Numbered from the stretch's first letter, positions 35,991-45,518 are shown. The stretch is DNA of 64,000 bases from Hymenobacter psychrotolerans DSM 18569 (GCF_900142395.1 NZ_FRAS01000017.1:1-64000); one strand, 5' to 3'. Program-made: numbers and translations. Notes: generated by a model from the letters alone, not told the origin.

Positions 35991-37106
35991 CTAGCGGCGG
36001 GCCACGGCGGCTACTTCCTGCAGGTACTTGTTGAGCACGATTCGCTCGTCGAACTTGGTTTCGGCGAGGTGGCGGCCGGCGCGGCCCATCTGCTCCAGCT
36101 CTGCCGCCGGCAGGCGCAACACCTGCAGCATTTTGGCGGCCAGGTCCGGCGCGTTGCGTACCTCACACAGCAGGCCGTTCTGGCCATCTACCACGGTTTC
36201 GCGGCAGCCAGGCACATCCGTCGTGACGATGGGCTTGGCCATAGCAGCGGCTTCGAGCAGGGTTTTGGGCGTGCCTTCGCGGTAGCTGGGCAGCACCACG
36301 CAGTCGGCCTGCCGGATCTGAGCCGCCACGTCGTCGGAGGTGCCAAGGTATTCTACGTGGCCAGCCGTCAGCCACTCCTCAAATACGGCCCGCTTCACGC
36401 CCACTCCCCCACTCTCATCGATGCCGCCCAGCAGCTGAATACGCGTGCCGGGCACGGCCTCGCGCACAAGGCGGGCGGCCTCGAAATACTCCTCTACCCC
36501 TTTCTCGTAGAGCACCCGCGCAATCATCAGGAACGTGAAGGGCTGGTTGCGGGTGAAGGTGGCCGCGGGTTGAAACTTGTCGGTGGCGACGCCGGAGCCG
36601 GGCAGCAGGTCCGTAATGGCGGGGCGCACCAGGCCGTGTTGCAGAAACAGCTGCCGGTCGTCGTCGTTCTGGAAAAATACCTTGCGCGGAAACTTAAACG
36701 CGAAGCGGTAGAGCCCCAGCGCCACTTTGCTCACCAGATTCTTCACGATGAACACCGTGCCCAGCCCGCTCACGTTGTTTACGCTCGGAATACCGGCCAG
36801 CCGGGCAGCCAGGGTGCCGTAGATATTGGGCTTGATGGTGTAGTGCAGCACCACGTCGGGCTTTTCGCGGCGGTAGATGTCGTAGAACCGGCGCGTAAGC
36901 AGAGCATCCTTGACGGGGTTGGTGCCTTTATTTTCCATCGGGATGGGCACGTAGCGGCAGCCCAGTTCGGTTTCGAGACGCTCAGAGTAGGCATCGGGCG
37001 GCGCAATAGCCAGCACCTCGTGCCCGGCGGCCTGCAGGGCCTGCACCAGGCTGCGGCGGAAATTCCAGATGTTCCAACTCGTATTAATGACAATGGCGAC
37101 GCGCAT
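35991..37106 (-). CDS. Family 4 glycosyltransferase
   Basis: 371 residues from ATG 37106 (MRVAIVINTSWNIWNFRRSLVQALQ). The 140-residue extension in the same frame is low-complexity and lies over the divergent promoter, so it is rejected. GT-B fold: an N-terminal Rossmann domain (GHEVLAIAPPD, PDVVLHYTIKPNIYG, VSGLGTVF) and a C-terminal donor-binding domain with FTFLMIARVLYEKGVEEYFEA and the E-x7-E motif EGTPKTLLEAAAMAKPIVTTDVPG. It is similar to PglA/WbnE-like enzymes that add GalNAc or galactose to lipid-linked sugars. Substrate is not predictable. Next to rfbC. Confidence 0.9.
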   Translation of the reverse strand: MRVAIVINTSWNIWNFRRSLVQALQAAGHEVLAIAPPDAYSERLETELGCRYVPIPMENKGTNPVKDALLTRRFYDIYRREKPDVVLHYTIKPNIYGTLAARLAGIPSVNNVSGLGTVFIVKNLVSKVALGLYRFAFKFPRKVFFQNDDDRQLFLQHGLVRPAITDLLPGSGVATDKFQPAATFTRNQPFTFLMIARVLYEKGVEEYFEAARLVREAVPGTRIQLLGGIDESGGVGVKRAVFEEWLTAGHVEYLGTSDDVAAQIRQADCVVLPSYREGTPKTLLEAAAMAKPIVTTDVPGCRETVVDGQNGLLCEVRNAPDLAAKMLQVLRLPAAELEQMGRAGRHLAETKFDERIVLNKYLQEVAAVARR

Positions 37107-37241
37107 CCTGGGGCAGAAAAAATGAGGGGGCCGGCTACCGGGGCAGCTGCCGGCACAAAGGTACGCTACGGAAAGGGCGCGGCAGACGGCCCGGCCGAAA
37201 CTTGTAGCCGCCCGATGGTATAGCCGCGCTTCTGCGTGCCG

Positions 37242-37250
37242 TACCTTTGC
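37242..37250 (+). promoter_or_regulatory. -7 box of the SirB2-cytochrome gene
   Basis: TACCTTTGC fits TAnnTTTGY exactly. No clear -33 box is visible. Transcription would begin about 60 bases before the ATG at 37316. Confidence 0.35.
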
Positions 37251-37315
37251 GGTACTGCCTGTAGCGCCGGCCTGGCGGGCGCCGCACGTTTTTCCGTCCT
37301 TACTCTTCCCAAAGA

Positions 37316-38104
37316 ATGCCTGTTTCGAGCCTGCTTCTGCGCCTGCACCTCGTGGTGGTGCTGGCGTTCCTGTTGTTTTTTGCCCTGAAAGCGGGGCTGC
37401 TGCTACTGGGGCGCGCGGAGGCGCTGCGCAGCCTGCGGGCCCGCACCCGCCTCGCCGACTCCCTGCTGGGCCTGCTGATTCTGGTGACGGGCGGGACGCT
37501 GCTGGCGCAATATCCGGGCACGGCACCGGGCTGGCTCTGGACCAAGCTGGCCCTGGTGCTGCTGCTGCTGCCGCTGGGTATTGCGGCCATGCGCCGCCAG
37601 CACAAAGCGGGCGTAGTGCTCACGCTGCTGGGCTTTCTGTACGTATATGGGCTGGCCGAAACCGGCAGCCTCACGCTGCAGCGTCCTGCGGCACCGGCCG
37701 CGGCGGCGCTGCCCGGCCTCGCCGAAACCACTGCCACCCCCGATGCCGCCGTGCCCATCGAGGACACCACGGCCCACCACACTACCGGCCTCTCCGACAC
37801 CGATGCCGCCACTATTGCGGCCGCCTCGCCGCCAGCGCCCGAAACCGCCACTCCGGCTGCCGCGTCAGCGAAACCGGTGCTGGCCGCCGGCAAGGCCCTG
37901 TTTGCTCAGAACTGTGAAGTATGCCACGGCCCTGATGGCAAGCGCGGCCTCAACGGCGCCCACGACCTCACCAAAAGCAACCTCAACACCGCCGGCCGGG
38001 TGTACATGGTAACGCAGGGCCTGGGCAAGATGCCCGGCTTCAAAGGCCAGCTCACGGAAGCCCAGATCCAGGAAGTGGTAGCCTATTCGCTCACGCTGCG
38101 GTAA
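37316..38104 (+). CDS. SirB2-like membrane protein fused to cytochrome c
   Basis: 262 residues. Residues 1-115 hold about four membrane helices and resemble SirB/CopD-like small membrane proteins (LHLVVVLAFLLFFALKAGLLLL, LADSLLGLLILVTGGTLLAQYPG). Residues ~120-185 are a Pro/Ala/Thr-rich linker, probably on the periplasmic side. Residues ~187-262 are a class I cytochrome c: heme motif CEVCH (200-204) and a likely Met ligand in GKMPGFKGQL. It would pass electrons at the outer face of the inner membrane. No oxidase genes are adjacent. An exact -7 box lies at 37242. Confidence 0.85.
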   Translation: MPVSSLLLRLHLVVVLAFLLFFALKAGLLLLGRAEALRSLRARTRLADSLLGLLILVTGGTLLAQYPGTAPGWLWTKLALVLLLLPLGIAAMRRQHKAGVVLTLLGFLYVYGLAETGSLTLQRPAAPAAAALPGLAETTATPDAAVPIEDTTAHHTTGLSDTDAATIAAASPPAPETATPAAASAKPVLAAGKALFAQNCEVCHGPDGKRGLNGAHDLTKSNLNTAGRVYMVTQGLGKMPGFKGQLTEAQIQEVVAYSLTLR

Positions 38105-38274
38105 GGTACAGGTCCTGCTCCTGCCCACCCCGGCCCCGACGCAGCAGCATCCCCGGCTTTGCGCAGAGCACCGATTGCCGCTGTACCTTGCGCGCCTGCT
38201 GGGCGGGCCACGGCATCCGTCTGCGCTGGCTTGCGTAAGTCATAGCCTCTCTCCCTCTCTACTCTTTTCTCTAT

Positions 38275-39618
38275 ATGGCGAAGAAATCCAACTCCGGCGG
38301 CCGCCAGCACACCAACAGCACCCGCCACCCCGGCGCCGTAGATAGCGCCAAGGGCCGCGCCGGCCGCATTCTGGCCAAAGGCAACAAAGACGCCACCTAC
38401 GAAACCTCCGTAGAGGCCGAAACCGCCGTGCTGGTAGCCGTGCCCGACAAGCGCCAGGCCGATGCCCGCACTCAGGAATACCTCGACGAGCTGGCTTTCC
38501 TGGCCGAAACAGCCGGCGTCACGGTCACGAAACGCTTCGTGCAGCGCCTCGACAAGCCCGATATCCGCACGTTTGTGGGCGAAGGCAAGCTCGAGGAAAT
38601 CAAGGCCTATGTGCAGCACTCCGGCGCCAGCATGGTCATCTTCGACGATGACCTTTCGCCTTCACAATTGCGCAACCTGGAGGCCGAGCTGAAGGTAAAA
38701 ATCGTGGACCGCAGCCTGCTCATCATCGATATCTTCGCCAGCCGCGCTAAGTCGGCTACGGCGCGCACGCAGGTAGAGCTGGCGCAGTACCAGTACCTGC
38801 TGCCTCGCCTCACCGGCCTCTGGACGCACTTAGACAAGCAGCGCGGGGGTGGCGTAAGCCAGCGGGGTCCGGGCGAAACGGAAATCGAGACGGACCGGCG
38901 CGTGGTGCGGGAGCGAATCGACTTCCTGAAAGACAAGCTCAAGGAGCTCGACAAGCAAAGCCACACCCAGCGTAAGTCGCGCGGCGGCGTGGTGCGGGCG
39001 GCGCTGGTGGGCTACACCAACGTGGGCAAAAGCACCATCATGAACCTGCTGAGCCGCTCCGATGTGTTTGCCGAGAACAAGCTGTTTGCTACCGTAGACT
39101 CTACGGTGCGTAAAATCGTGTTCGACAACGTCCCGTTCCTGCTTTCCGATACGGTGGGGTTCATCCGCAAGCTGCCCACCCGCCTGATTGAAAGCTTCAA
39201 AAGCACGCTCGATGAAATCCGGGAAGCCGATTTGCTTATTCACGTGGTGGATATTTCGCACCCCACGTTTGAGGAGCAGATTGAAGTGGTGAACGATACG
39301 CTGAAGGACATCGAGGCCGCCGACAAGCCCATGCTGCTTGTTTTCAATAAAATCGACCAGTACCGCGCCGACGCTCCCGCCTCCGACTCACCGGGGTTTG
39401 AGGGCATGAACCCCGATGAGGATGCCCCCGTGCGGCCTTCGCTGGAGCAGTTGCAGGCTACCTACATGGCCAAGCTGCACGACCCGGTTATCTTCATCTC
39501 GGCCCAGGAGCGCGAAAACATCGACGAGCTGCGGGCCCTGATTACGCGCCATGTGGGCCAGATACACCAGCAGCGCTACCCCAATTTCATTCCGGGCTTC
39601 AGCGTGGAGGAAGAATAG
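38275..39618 (+). CDS. hflX: GTPase HflX
   Basis: 447 residues. HflX is a ribosome-binding GTPase that splits stalled or stressed 70S ribosomes. Domains: N-terminal HflX domain (YLDELAFLAETAGVTV, FVGEGKLEEIKAYV, FDDDLSPSQLRNLE), the linker (GPGETEIETDRR) and a G domain with GYTNVGKST (G1), DTVGFIRKLP (G3) and NKIDQ (G4). The first ~50 residues are basic and unusual, rich in Lys, Ser and Gly (KKSNSGGRQHTNSTR). It is a single gene; a terminator lies 170 bases downstream. Confidence 0.96.
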   Translation: MAKKSNSGGRQHTNSTRHPGAVDSAKGRAGRILAKGNKDATYETSVEAETAVLVAVPDKRQADARTQEYLDELAFLAETAGVTVTKRFVQRLDKPDIRTFVGEGKLEEIKAYVQHSGASMVIFDDDLSPSQLRNLEAELKVKIVDRSLLIIDIFASRAKSATARTQVELAQYQYLLPRLTGLWTHLDKQRGGGVSQRGPGETEIETDRRVVRERIDFLKDKLKELDKQSHTQRKSRGGVVRAALVGYTNVGKSTIMNLLSRSDVFAENKLFATVDSTVRKIVFDNVPFLLSDTVGFIRKLPTRLIESFKSTLDEIREADLLIHVVDISHPTFEEQIEVVNDTLKDIEAADKPMLLVFNKIDQYRADAPASDSPGFEGMNPDEDAPVRPSLEQLQATYMAKLHDPVIFISAQERENIDELRALITRHVGQIHQQRYPNFIPGFSVEEE

Positions 39619-40029
39619 CAGGCTGCCCGGCGCTGCCTAATATAGCACTTTAGCCACCCTGATTTTTCCGCGCCAGGTGCCGATTCTCCGATTTTCCAAA
39701 AAGAATAGTTTACTTAGCGCCAATTCCGGGCCGTGTTGCAGCACCCCGGCATCCTGCCCCCTCTGATTTCCCACACTCACCATCACGAAAAGCCCGCCCT
39801 TTGGCGGGCTTTTCTATTTTCCGGCCATCCTATCCCATATCAATATAATACAATAACAAACATTGGTTCACGAAACTGGCTAAGTTCTTTTTCGTCCATT
39901 AGAGCGCGCAAACGGTGTTTTTATAAATAAGCCATAATTGCACACATGCTTTTATCTATTTCACTAAAATATTTTCAATAGATTGGGCCTACCGTTCTCT
40001 TTTCCACAACCAACTCACTTTTCACCCGC
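39619..40029. other. Intergenic region with terminator and AT-rich promoter zone
   Basis: No gene is seen. It holds a hairpin terminator at 39788-39813, then ~200 AT-rich bases up to the M43 protease ATG. A well-matched promoter was not found. Confidence 0.5.
39788..39813 (+). terminator. Hairpin terminator downstream of hflX
   Basis: aaaagcccgcc at 39788-39798 pairs perfectly with ggcgggctttt at 39803-39813 around cttt. It is 170 bases after the hflX stop and would also insulate the next gene. Confidence 0.8.
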
Positions 40030-41745
40030 ATGAAGAAAACCTTCTACGCATTAGCCCTGGCCACCATCGGCCTGGGTACCACTTCGGAGGCACTGGCCCA
40101 GCGGCAATGCGCCTCCATGGATGTACTGGAGCGCCAGCTCGCCACCGATCCAAGCCTGGCCCAGCGCCTGCAAAACATTGAGGGCCAGACCCGCCTGTTT
40201 GAAGCCAACCCCACAGCGCAGCGTGGGTCGGCCCTCACGGGTACCATTCCGGTGGTAGTACACGTGCTCTACAGCAATGCCAACGAAAACATTTCGGATG
40301 CGCAGATTGCCTCGCAGATTGCCGTGCTGAACGAGGACTTCCGCAAGCTCAACGCCGACGTCAGCCAGACGCCAGCCGCCTTCGCGGGCCTGGCTGCCGA
40401 CGTAGGATTGCAATTTGTGCTGGCCAAGCGCGACCCCAACGGCAACGCCACCACGGGCATCGAGCGCAAATCGACCACGAAAACTACCTGGGGCACTGCT
40501 GATGCCATGAAAAGCACCAGCACCGGCGGCCTGAACGCCTGGCCGGCCGGCCAGTACCTCAACCTGTGGGTTTGCAACATCGGGGGCGGTATTCTGGGCT
40601 ACGCGCAGTTTCCGGGCGGCCCCGCCAGCACCGATGGCGTCGTAATCGGGCCCAACTACTTCGGGCGCACCGGCTACCTGTCGGCCCCTTTCAACAAAGG
40701 CCGGACGGCCACGCACGAAGTAGGCCACTGGCTGAACCTGCGCCACATCTGGGGTGATGCCAACTGCGGCAATGACCTCGTGAGCGACACGCCCACCCAG
40801 CAAACCAGCAACGGCGGCTGCCCCTCTTTCCCGCGCCGTACCTGCGGCAACACCACCAACGGCGACATGTTCATGAACTACATGGACTACACCGACGACG
40901 CCTGCATGTACATGTTCTCCACGGGCCAGAGCACCCGCATGAATGCCTTGTTCGCCTCGGGCGGCAGCCGCGCTTCGCTGCTGACGTCGCTGGGCGGCAC
41001 GGCTCCCGGCGGTGGCACCACGCCTCCTACTACGCCCACCACGCCTACCTACTGCGCCAGCAAAGGCACCAACGTCTCTTACGAATGGATTGACCTCGTG
41101 AGCCTGGGCAGCATCAACCGCAGCTCCAGCAAAGACGCCGGCTACTACAACGGCACGGCTACCAGCACCAGCGTAGCCGCTGGCTCGTCGCAGACCATCA
41201 GCTACAGCGCCGGCTTCACGGGCACGGCCTACACCGAGTACTGGAAGATCTACATCGACTACAACCAGGACGGCGACTTCACCGACAGCGGCGAACTGGT
41301 AGCCAGCCGCAGCTCCAGCAGCACCGCTACGCTCACCAGCACGTTCACGGTGCCTACCACGGCCAAAAGCGGCAGCACCCGGCTGCGCGTGGTCATGAGC
41401 GACGGCTCGGCCACGACCAGCTGCAACAGCTACAGCTACGGCGAAACCGAAGACTACACCATTAACATCACGGGGGGAGCTGCCCGCTCCTCGGCGCGCC
41501 TTGCTTCTACCGACTATGGCGTATATCCGAACCCGGCTACCAGCGTGCTGCACATTGCCGTACCGGCCGACCGTGACGCCAGCACCGTAAGCGTGCGGGT
41601 GTACGACGTGCGCGGCGCCGAGCAGCGCCAGGTGCGCTTCAGCGACGCCGGCCAGCTCGACGTATCGGGCCTGAGCAAAGGCATCTACATGGTAACCATC
41701 ACGGATGGCCAGCAGGTGTCGAACCAGCGCTTCGTGAAGGAGTAG
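40030..41745 (+). CDS. M43 (pappalysin-like) zinc protease with GEVED and T9SS tail
   Basis: 571 residues. Signal peptide MKKTFYALALATIGLGTTSE, then a pro-region and the catalytic domain: zinc motif HEVGHWLNLRH with the third ligand Asp/His after WGD, and the Met-turn in NYMDYTDDACMYMFS. A Pro/Thr linker follows near residue 330 (TPPTTPTTPTYC), then a GEVED domain (YIDYNQDGDFTDSGELV, YGETEDYTI) at ~345-480. The last ~75 residues are a type A T9SS sorting domain (YPNPATSVLHIAV to SNQRFVKE). The enzyme should be exported through SprA and act outside the cell. A terminator follows. Confidence 0.93.
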   Translation: MKKTFYALALATIGLGTTSEALAQRQCASMDVLERQLATDPSLAQRLQNIEGQTRLFEANPTAQRGSALTGTIPVVVHVLYSNANENISDAQIASQIAVLNEDFRKLNADVSQTPAAFAGLAADVGLQFVLAKRDPNGNATTGIERKSTTKTTWGTADAMKSTSTGGLNAWPAGQYLNLWVCNIGGGILGYAQFPGGPASTDGVVIGPNYFGRTGYLSAPFNKGRTATHEVGHWLNLRHIWGDANCGNDLVSDTPTQQTSNGGCPSFPRRTCGNTTNGDMFMNYMDYTDDACMYMFSTGQSTRMNALFASGGSRASLLTSLGGTAPGGGTTPPTTPTTPTYCASKGTNVSYEWIDLVSLGSINRSSSKDAGYYNGTATSTSVAAGSSQTISYSAGFTGTAYTEYWKIYIDYNQDGDFTDSGELVASRSSSSTATLTSTFTVPTTAKSGSTRLRVVMSDGSATTSCNSYSYGETEDYTINITGGAARSSARLASTDYGVYPNPATSVLHIAVPADRDASTVSVRVYDVRGAEQRQVRFSDAGQLDVSGLSKGIYMVTITDGQQVSNQRFVKE

Positions 41746-41808
41746 CTGGCGCCGGGTGCACCGGCGAATACCTCGGCTGCGCACCCGGCCTTCCTTGCCT
41801 GATTTTAC

Positions 41809-41835
41809 AGAAAGCCCGCTACTTGCGGGCTTTCT
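41809..41835 (+). terminator. Hairpin terminator after the M43 protease gene
   Basis: agaaagcccgc at 41809-41819 pairs perfectly with gcgggctttct at 41825-41835, followed by a T run. Confidence 0.85.
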
Positions 41836-41966
41836 TTTTGCCCTGTCTGGAGCAGGCCGGCGTGTTATCTTGCCGTTGTGCTTGCGCCACAGAATAACCA
41901 TTTTGCCGGGGCCGTAGTAAAGAGGCCTGCCGCGCCCCGCCACTCCCTTCTCCCACCTACTGTCTT

Positions 41967-42464
41967 ATGAAAATCCTGTATCTGATGCGCCATGCCAAAT
42001 CCAGCTGGAGCTTCGACGACCTTTCCGATGAGCAGCGCCCCCTCAACGACCGGGGCCGCGACGACGCCCCGCGCATGGGCCAGGCCCTGGCCCGGCGCCA
42101 CGCGCGTATCGACCTGCTGCTGGCCTCTACCGCCGTCCGCTCCCTGACCACGGCGGCGTTGGTAGCCAAAGAAATAGACTACCCGCACGAGCGGATTCAG
42201 GTGCGCCCCGAAATCTACCAGGCCGATGTACGGACGCTGCTGCAGGTGGTGCGCGAGTCGCCGGACGAGGCTGAATCGGTGCTGCTGGTGGGCCACAACA
42301 ACACCATCACCGACCTGGCCAACCTATTGATGACCAGCCCACTTAGCGAAGAAATGCCCACAGCCTCCATTGTGTGCCTGCACTTCCAGACCGAGCGTTG
42401 GGCCGATGTAGACCGCAGCAACGCCGAGTTTTACTTCTTCGACTGCCCACGCAACGCCGAGTAG
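41967..42464 (+). CDS. SixA-like histidine phosphatase
   Basis: 165 residues. The phosphoglycerate-mutase-like fold is marked by LMRHAKS (catalytic RHG/A motif with His8), LNDRGRDDAPRMGQ, LASTAVRSLTTAAL and LLVGHNNTI with the second catalytic His. Small members such as SixA remove phosphate from phosphohistidine in signalling proteins; other members act on small phosphoesters. It precedes ppk1 by 114 bases, an arrangement that suggests a role in phosphate or polyphosphate metabolism, but that is inference. Confidence 0.88.
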   Translation: MKILYLMRHAKSSWSFDDLSDEQRPLNDRGRDDAPRMGQALARRHARIDLLLASTAVRSLTTAALVAKEIDYPHERIQVRPEIYQADVRTLLQVVRESPDEAESVLLVGHNNTITDLANLLMTSPLSEEMPTASIVCLHFQTERWADVDRSNAEFYFFDCPRNAE

Positions 42465-42578
42465 CGGCCAGCGCCCGGCAGTACCGCCGAGTTCCTTTAA
42501 TCGGGCTGCCCAGCCAGCACATCTGCTACCGGCCCGTTTTTGCAGTGCATGGCGCTGTATTCCCCTGACTTCACTCCC

Positions 42579-44687
42579 ATGGAAAAGACCGAAAAAAAGT
42601 CTGCTGCCCCCAAGCCCGCTTTGCTAAACCGGGAACTGAGCTGGCTGGCTTTCAACCGCCGCGTACTGCAGGAAGCCCAGAATCCGCAGGTGCCGCTGCT
42701 GGAGCGCCTTAAATTCATGGCCATTTTCAGCAGCAACCTCGACGAGTACTTCAAGGTGCGCGTGGCTACGCTACGGCGGCTGGTGAAGCTCAAAAAGAAA
42801 ACCCGCGCCAAGCTCGGCGAAGACCCCAACGAGCAGCTCAGCAACCTGCTCAGCGAAGTAGGCCGCCAGCAGGAAGAATTCGGCGACACGTTCCGCAACA
42901 GCCTGCTGCCCGCCCTGCGCGACCAGCACATCCATCTGGTAGCCGAGCCCGACCTGAGCGAGGAGCAGCGCCGCTGGGTGCAGCAGTATTTCGAGCAGCA
43001 CGTGCAGGACCTGCTTTCACCCGCTATTCTCGACGACAACCTGCACCACCTGTTTCTCAAGGACCAGGCCGTCTACCTCACGTTTTACCTGACGGAGCCC
43101 ACCGGCGAGAGCCGCAAAAAGCACCACGACGAGACCGAGCGGGTGATGGTGATGGAGCTGCCCACCAAGCGCCACGGCGGCCGGTTTGTGCAGCTGCCGG
43201 CCGAAGGCGACGAGCGGTACGTGATGTTTCTCGATGACGTTATCCGCTGCTGCGCGCACACGCTGTTTCCGAAGTTTGGCAAGGTGCAGGTGCACGCCAT
43301 TAAGCTCTCCCGCGACGCCGAGCTCGATATTCAGGAGGAAGTGTCCGGCAACCTGATGGCCAAAATCAAGAGCAGCCTGCAGAAGCGCGAAACCGGCTAC
43401 CCGGCCCGCCTGCTCTACGACCCGGCCATGCCCAAACAGGTGCTGAAGGCCATTATGCAGAAAACCGGCATCGGCAAGGACGAGCTGGTGGAAGGCAGCC
43501 GCTACCACAACTTCCGCGACTTTTTCGGGTTCCCGGATCTGGGCCTTTCGCACCTCGTGTATGAGCCGCACCCGCCCCTGCCCCACCCCACGCTGCCGCG
43601 CACCGGCAAAATGATACCCGCCATTGCTGAGCGCGACCATCTGCTGAACCTGCCCTACCAGTCGTTCGACTACGTCACGCGCTTCATCACAGAGGCTGCG
43701 CTGGACCCACAGGTCAGCAGCATCAGCATCACGCTCTACCGCGTTTCCAGCAAAAGCGAAGTAGCCAAGGCGCTGCTGAAAGCCGTGAAGCACGGCAAGC
43801 AGGTGACGGTGGTGGTGGAGCTGAAGGCCCGCTTTGATGAGGAAAGCAACATGTACTGGGCCGAGAAGCTGCAGAAGGCCGGCGCCAACGTCATTTATGG
43901 CGTGCCGGAGCTGAAAGTGCACAGCAAGATGCTGCTGATTACGCGGGCCGAGGAAGGCCACAACCGCCTCTACGCCTACCTGAGCACCGGCAACTTCAAC
44001 GAAGTAACCAGCAGGATATACGCCGACCACGGGCTGTTCACGAGCGACCCACGCCTGACCGGCGAAGTGGGGGAAGTGTTCCGCTATTTCCAGGACCGTC
44101 TCGACAAGACCGGCCAGTTCGAGCATCTGCTGGTAGCGCCTTTCGAGCTGCGCGAGCGTCTGAATGCGCTGATTGATGCCGAAATCAAGCGCGCCAGGAA
44201 AGGCGAAGACGCATACATCATCCTTAAGCTAAACGCGCTGCAGGATGAGCGTATGATTCTGAAGCTCTACGAGGCCAGTGAGGCAGGCGTGCGCATCGAG
44301 CTGCTGATACGCGGCATTTCCTGCCTGATTCCGGGGCGCGACGGCCAGAGCACCAACATCAGCCAGCGTGGCATCGTGGACCGCTACCTCGAGCACGCCC
44401 GCATCTACGTGTTCGGCAACGGCGGCGACGAGAAGGTGTACGTCGCTTCTTCCGACTGGATGGCCCGCAACCTGGACCGCCGGGTGGAAGTGGCTTTCCC
44501 GATTCTGCAGCCCGAGCTGCGCGCCGAAGTGCGCCATCTGCTGGACCTGCAACGCCAGGACAATGTGAAATCCAGGGACTGGCAAAACAACTTCGTAGGG
44601 CAGGATGCAGCCGAAGCCGGGCGGGTGCGGGCTCAGTTCGACACCTATGCGTACCTCAATAAGCTAAGCCGCCGCAGAGCCCGCTAA
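42579..44687 (+). CDS. ppk1: Polyphosphate kinase 1
   Basis: 702 residues from ATG 42579 (MEKTEKKSAAPKPALLNREL); an upstream TTG start at 42540 would add 13 residues. It makes polyphosphate from ATP. Seen: the N domain (LNRELSWLAFNRRVLQEAQ), head domain (FLDDVIRCC), and the catalytic domain with YRVSSKSEVAKALLKAVKHGK, VVELKARFDEESN and the HSKMLLITR motif with the phospho-accepting His, STGNFNE and the DHGLFTS and SSDWMARNLDRRVEVAFPI segments. Length is standard. The SixA-like gene is just upstream. Confidence 0.96.
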   Translation: MEKTEKKSAAPKPALLNRELSWLAFNRRVLQEAQNPQVPLLERLKFMAIFSSNLDEYFKVRVATLRRLVKLKKKTRAKLGEDPNEQLSNLLSEVGRQQEEFGDTFRNSLLPALRDQHIHLVAEPDLSEEQRRWVQQYFEQHVQDLLSPAILDDNLHHLFLKDQAVYLTFYLTEPTGESRKKHHDETERVMVMELPTKRHGGRFVQLPAEGDERYVMFLDDVIRCCAHTLFPKFGKVQVHAIKLSRDAELDIQEEVSGNLMAKIKSSLQKRETGYPARLLYDPAMPKQVLKAIMQKTGIGKDELVEGSRYHNFRDFFGFPDLGLSHLVYEPHPPLPHPTLPRTGKMIPAIAERDHLLNLPYQSFDYVTRFITEAALDPQVSSISITLYRVSSKSEVAKALLKAVKHGKQVTVVVELKARFDEESNMYWAEKLQKAGANVIYGVPELKVHSKMLLITRAEEGHNRLYAYLSTGNFNEVTSRIYADHGLFTSDPRLTGEVGEVFRYFQDRLDKTGQFEHLLVAPFELRERLNALIDAEIKRARKGEDAYIILKLNALQDERMILKLYEASEAGVRIELLIRGISCLIPGRDGQSTNISQRGIVDRYLEHARIYVFGNGGDEKVYVASSDWMARNLDRRVEVAFPILQPELRAEVRHLLDLQRQDNVKSRDWQNNFVGQDAAEAGRVRAQFDTYAYLNKLSRRRAR

Positions 44688-44753
44688 CCACTATCGAAAG
44701 CAATACCCCAAGCAGCGTGCCCGTAATAAAATGAAAGTACTATATTCAGATCT

Positions 44754-44780
44754 ACGGCCCGCGCCTTTGGTGCGGGCCGT
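44754..44780 (+). terminator. Hairpin after ppk1
   Basis: acggcccgc at 44754-44762 pairs perfectly with gcgggccgt at 44772-44780. It lacks a clear T run, so it is a weaker terminator candidate. Confidence 0.5.
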
Positions 44781-44802
44781 TCAACTGTAGCTCTTCCCCA
44801 CC

Positions 44803-44952
44803 ATGCCCTACGCGGCTTCCTCTGCACCATCCCACTTTGTTATAGCTTCTTTATCTCCGAACGATGCGGCGGGCATACCTGCGCTGCTCAGGCCCTTGCG
44901 CAGGAAGCGCGCGGCACAGCTTATTGGCGTATTCGGCCAGACCAGTATCTAA
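44803..44952 (+). CDS. Possible 49-residue protein
   Basis: ATG at 44803 is preceded by the cttccccacc context found before other genes here. The frame reads MPYAASSAPSHFVIASLSPN and ends QLIGVFGQTSI at TAA 44950-44952. It ends 17 bases before the ATG of the STAS-like gene, so it could be a leader peptide or an operon member. There is no homology I recognise and chance cannot be excluded at this length. Confidence 0.25.
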   Translation: MPYAASSAPSHFVIASLSPNDAAGIPALLRPLRRKRAAQLIGVFGQTSI

Positions 44953-44969
44953 GCTTTGTGTGGCCTGCA

Positions 44970-45401
44970 ATGCTTCCTCTCTCACCTGAGTCCGTTGCCT
45001 TCGAGCTTTTCTACCGTCCCGACCTGCACATGCTGGTGGTGCGGTGGCTACGTCCCAACAGTTTTCTTGAGCTGCAAACCAGCTACGAGCAGCTGCTGAC
45101 TCTGGCCCGCCAGCACTACTGCGCCTACTGGCTGCTGGATGCCCGTCGTGTCGGGCCGCTTGACCTGGAAGCTACTCTGTGGCTCACTGACCATTTTTTT
45201 CCGCGCGCAGCTTCTCACCTCGCGCCCTATACGCTACGCATGGCCGTGCTCAGCTCGCCGTTTCGCTACAGCCAGATGCTCACCGACGCTTCGGTAGCGC
45301 CCGAAGTCGCGCGGGCTCTTTCAACGGCCCAGCCTTATGAGGCCAGCGTGTTTCTCGATGAGCACGCCGCTCTCAACTGGCTGCACCCGCCACATAGCTA
45401 G
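44970..45401 (+). CDS. STAS-like small protein, paralog 1
   Basis: 143 residues from ATG 44970. The protein aligns along its length with the next gene: FYRPDLHMLVVRWLR against THRPDLGLLIARWPS, YWLLDARRVGPLDLEA against RWLLDVRRRDELQPEF, FFPRAASHLAPYTLRMAVLSSPFR against FFPQAAAQLAPQPLRIAALCSPGR, and SVFLDEHAALNWL against RLFLDEGATMEWL. The alternating strand/helix layout and a WLLD strand with a following polar loop resemble STAS/SpoIIAA proteins, but no phospho-Ser site can be fixed. No signal peptide. Function unknown; a duplication is clear. Confidence 0.7.
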   Translation: MLPLSPESVAFELFYRPDLHMLVVRWLRPNSFLELQTSYEQLLTLARQHYCAYWLLDARRVGPLDLEATLWLTDHFFPRAASHLAPYTLRMAVLSSPFRYSQMLTDASVAPEVARALSTAQPYEASVFLDEHAALNWLHPPHS

Positions 45402-45518
45402 CCGACGGCTGGTTGCAGCGCGGTTTTAGGTAGTTTCTGCCCACGTAGCTTCGTGCGGCCGGAGTAGTTGTCGTGTAGGCGCGTTCTGTATATTAGTGGG
45501 CTTTTTTGGCACGCCCTT

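Noticed and set aside
37107..37526. N-terminal extension of the glycosyltransferase to 511 residues
   Set aside because: The added part is low-complexity and covers the promoter of the divergent SirB2-cytochrome gene; MRVAIVINTSW is the normal start.
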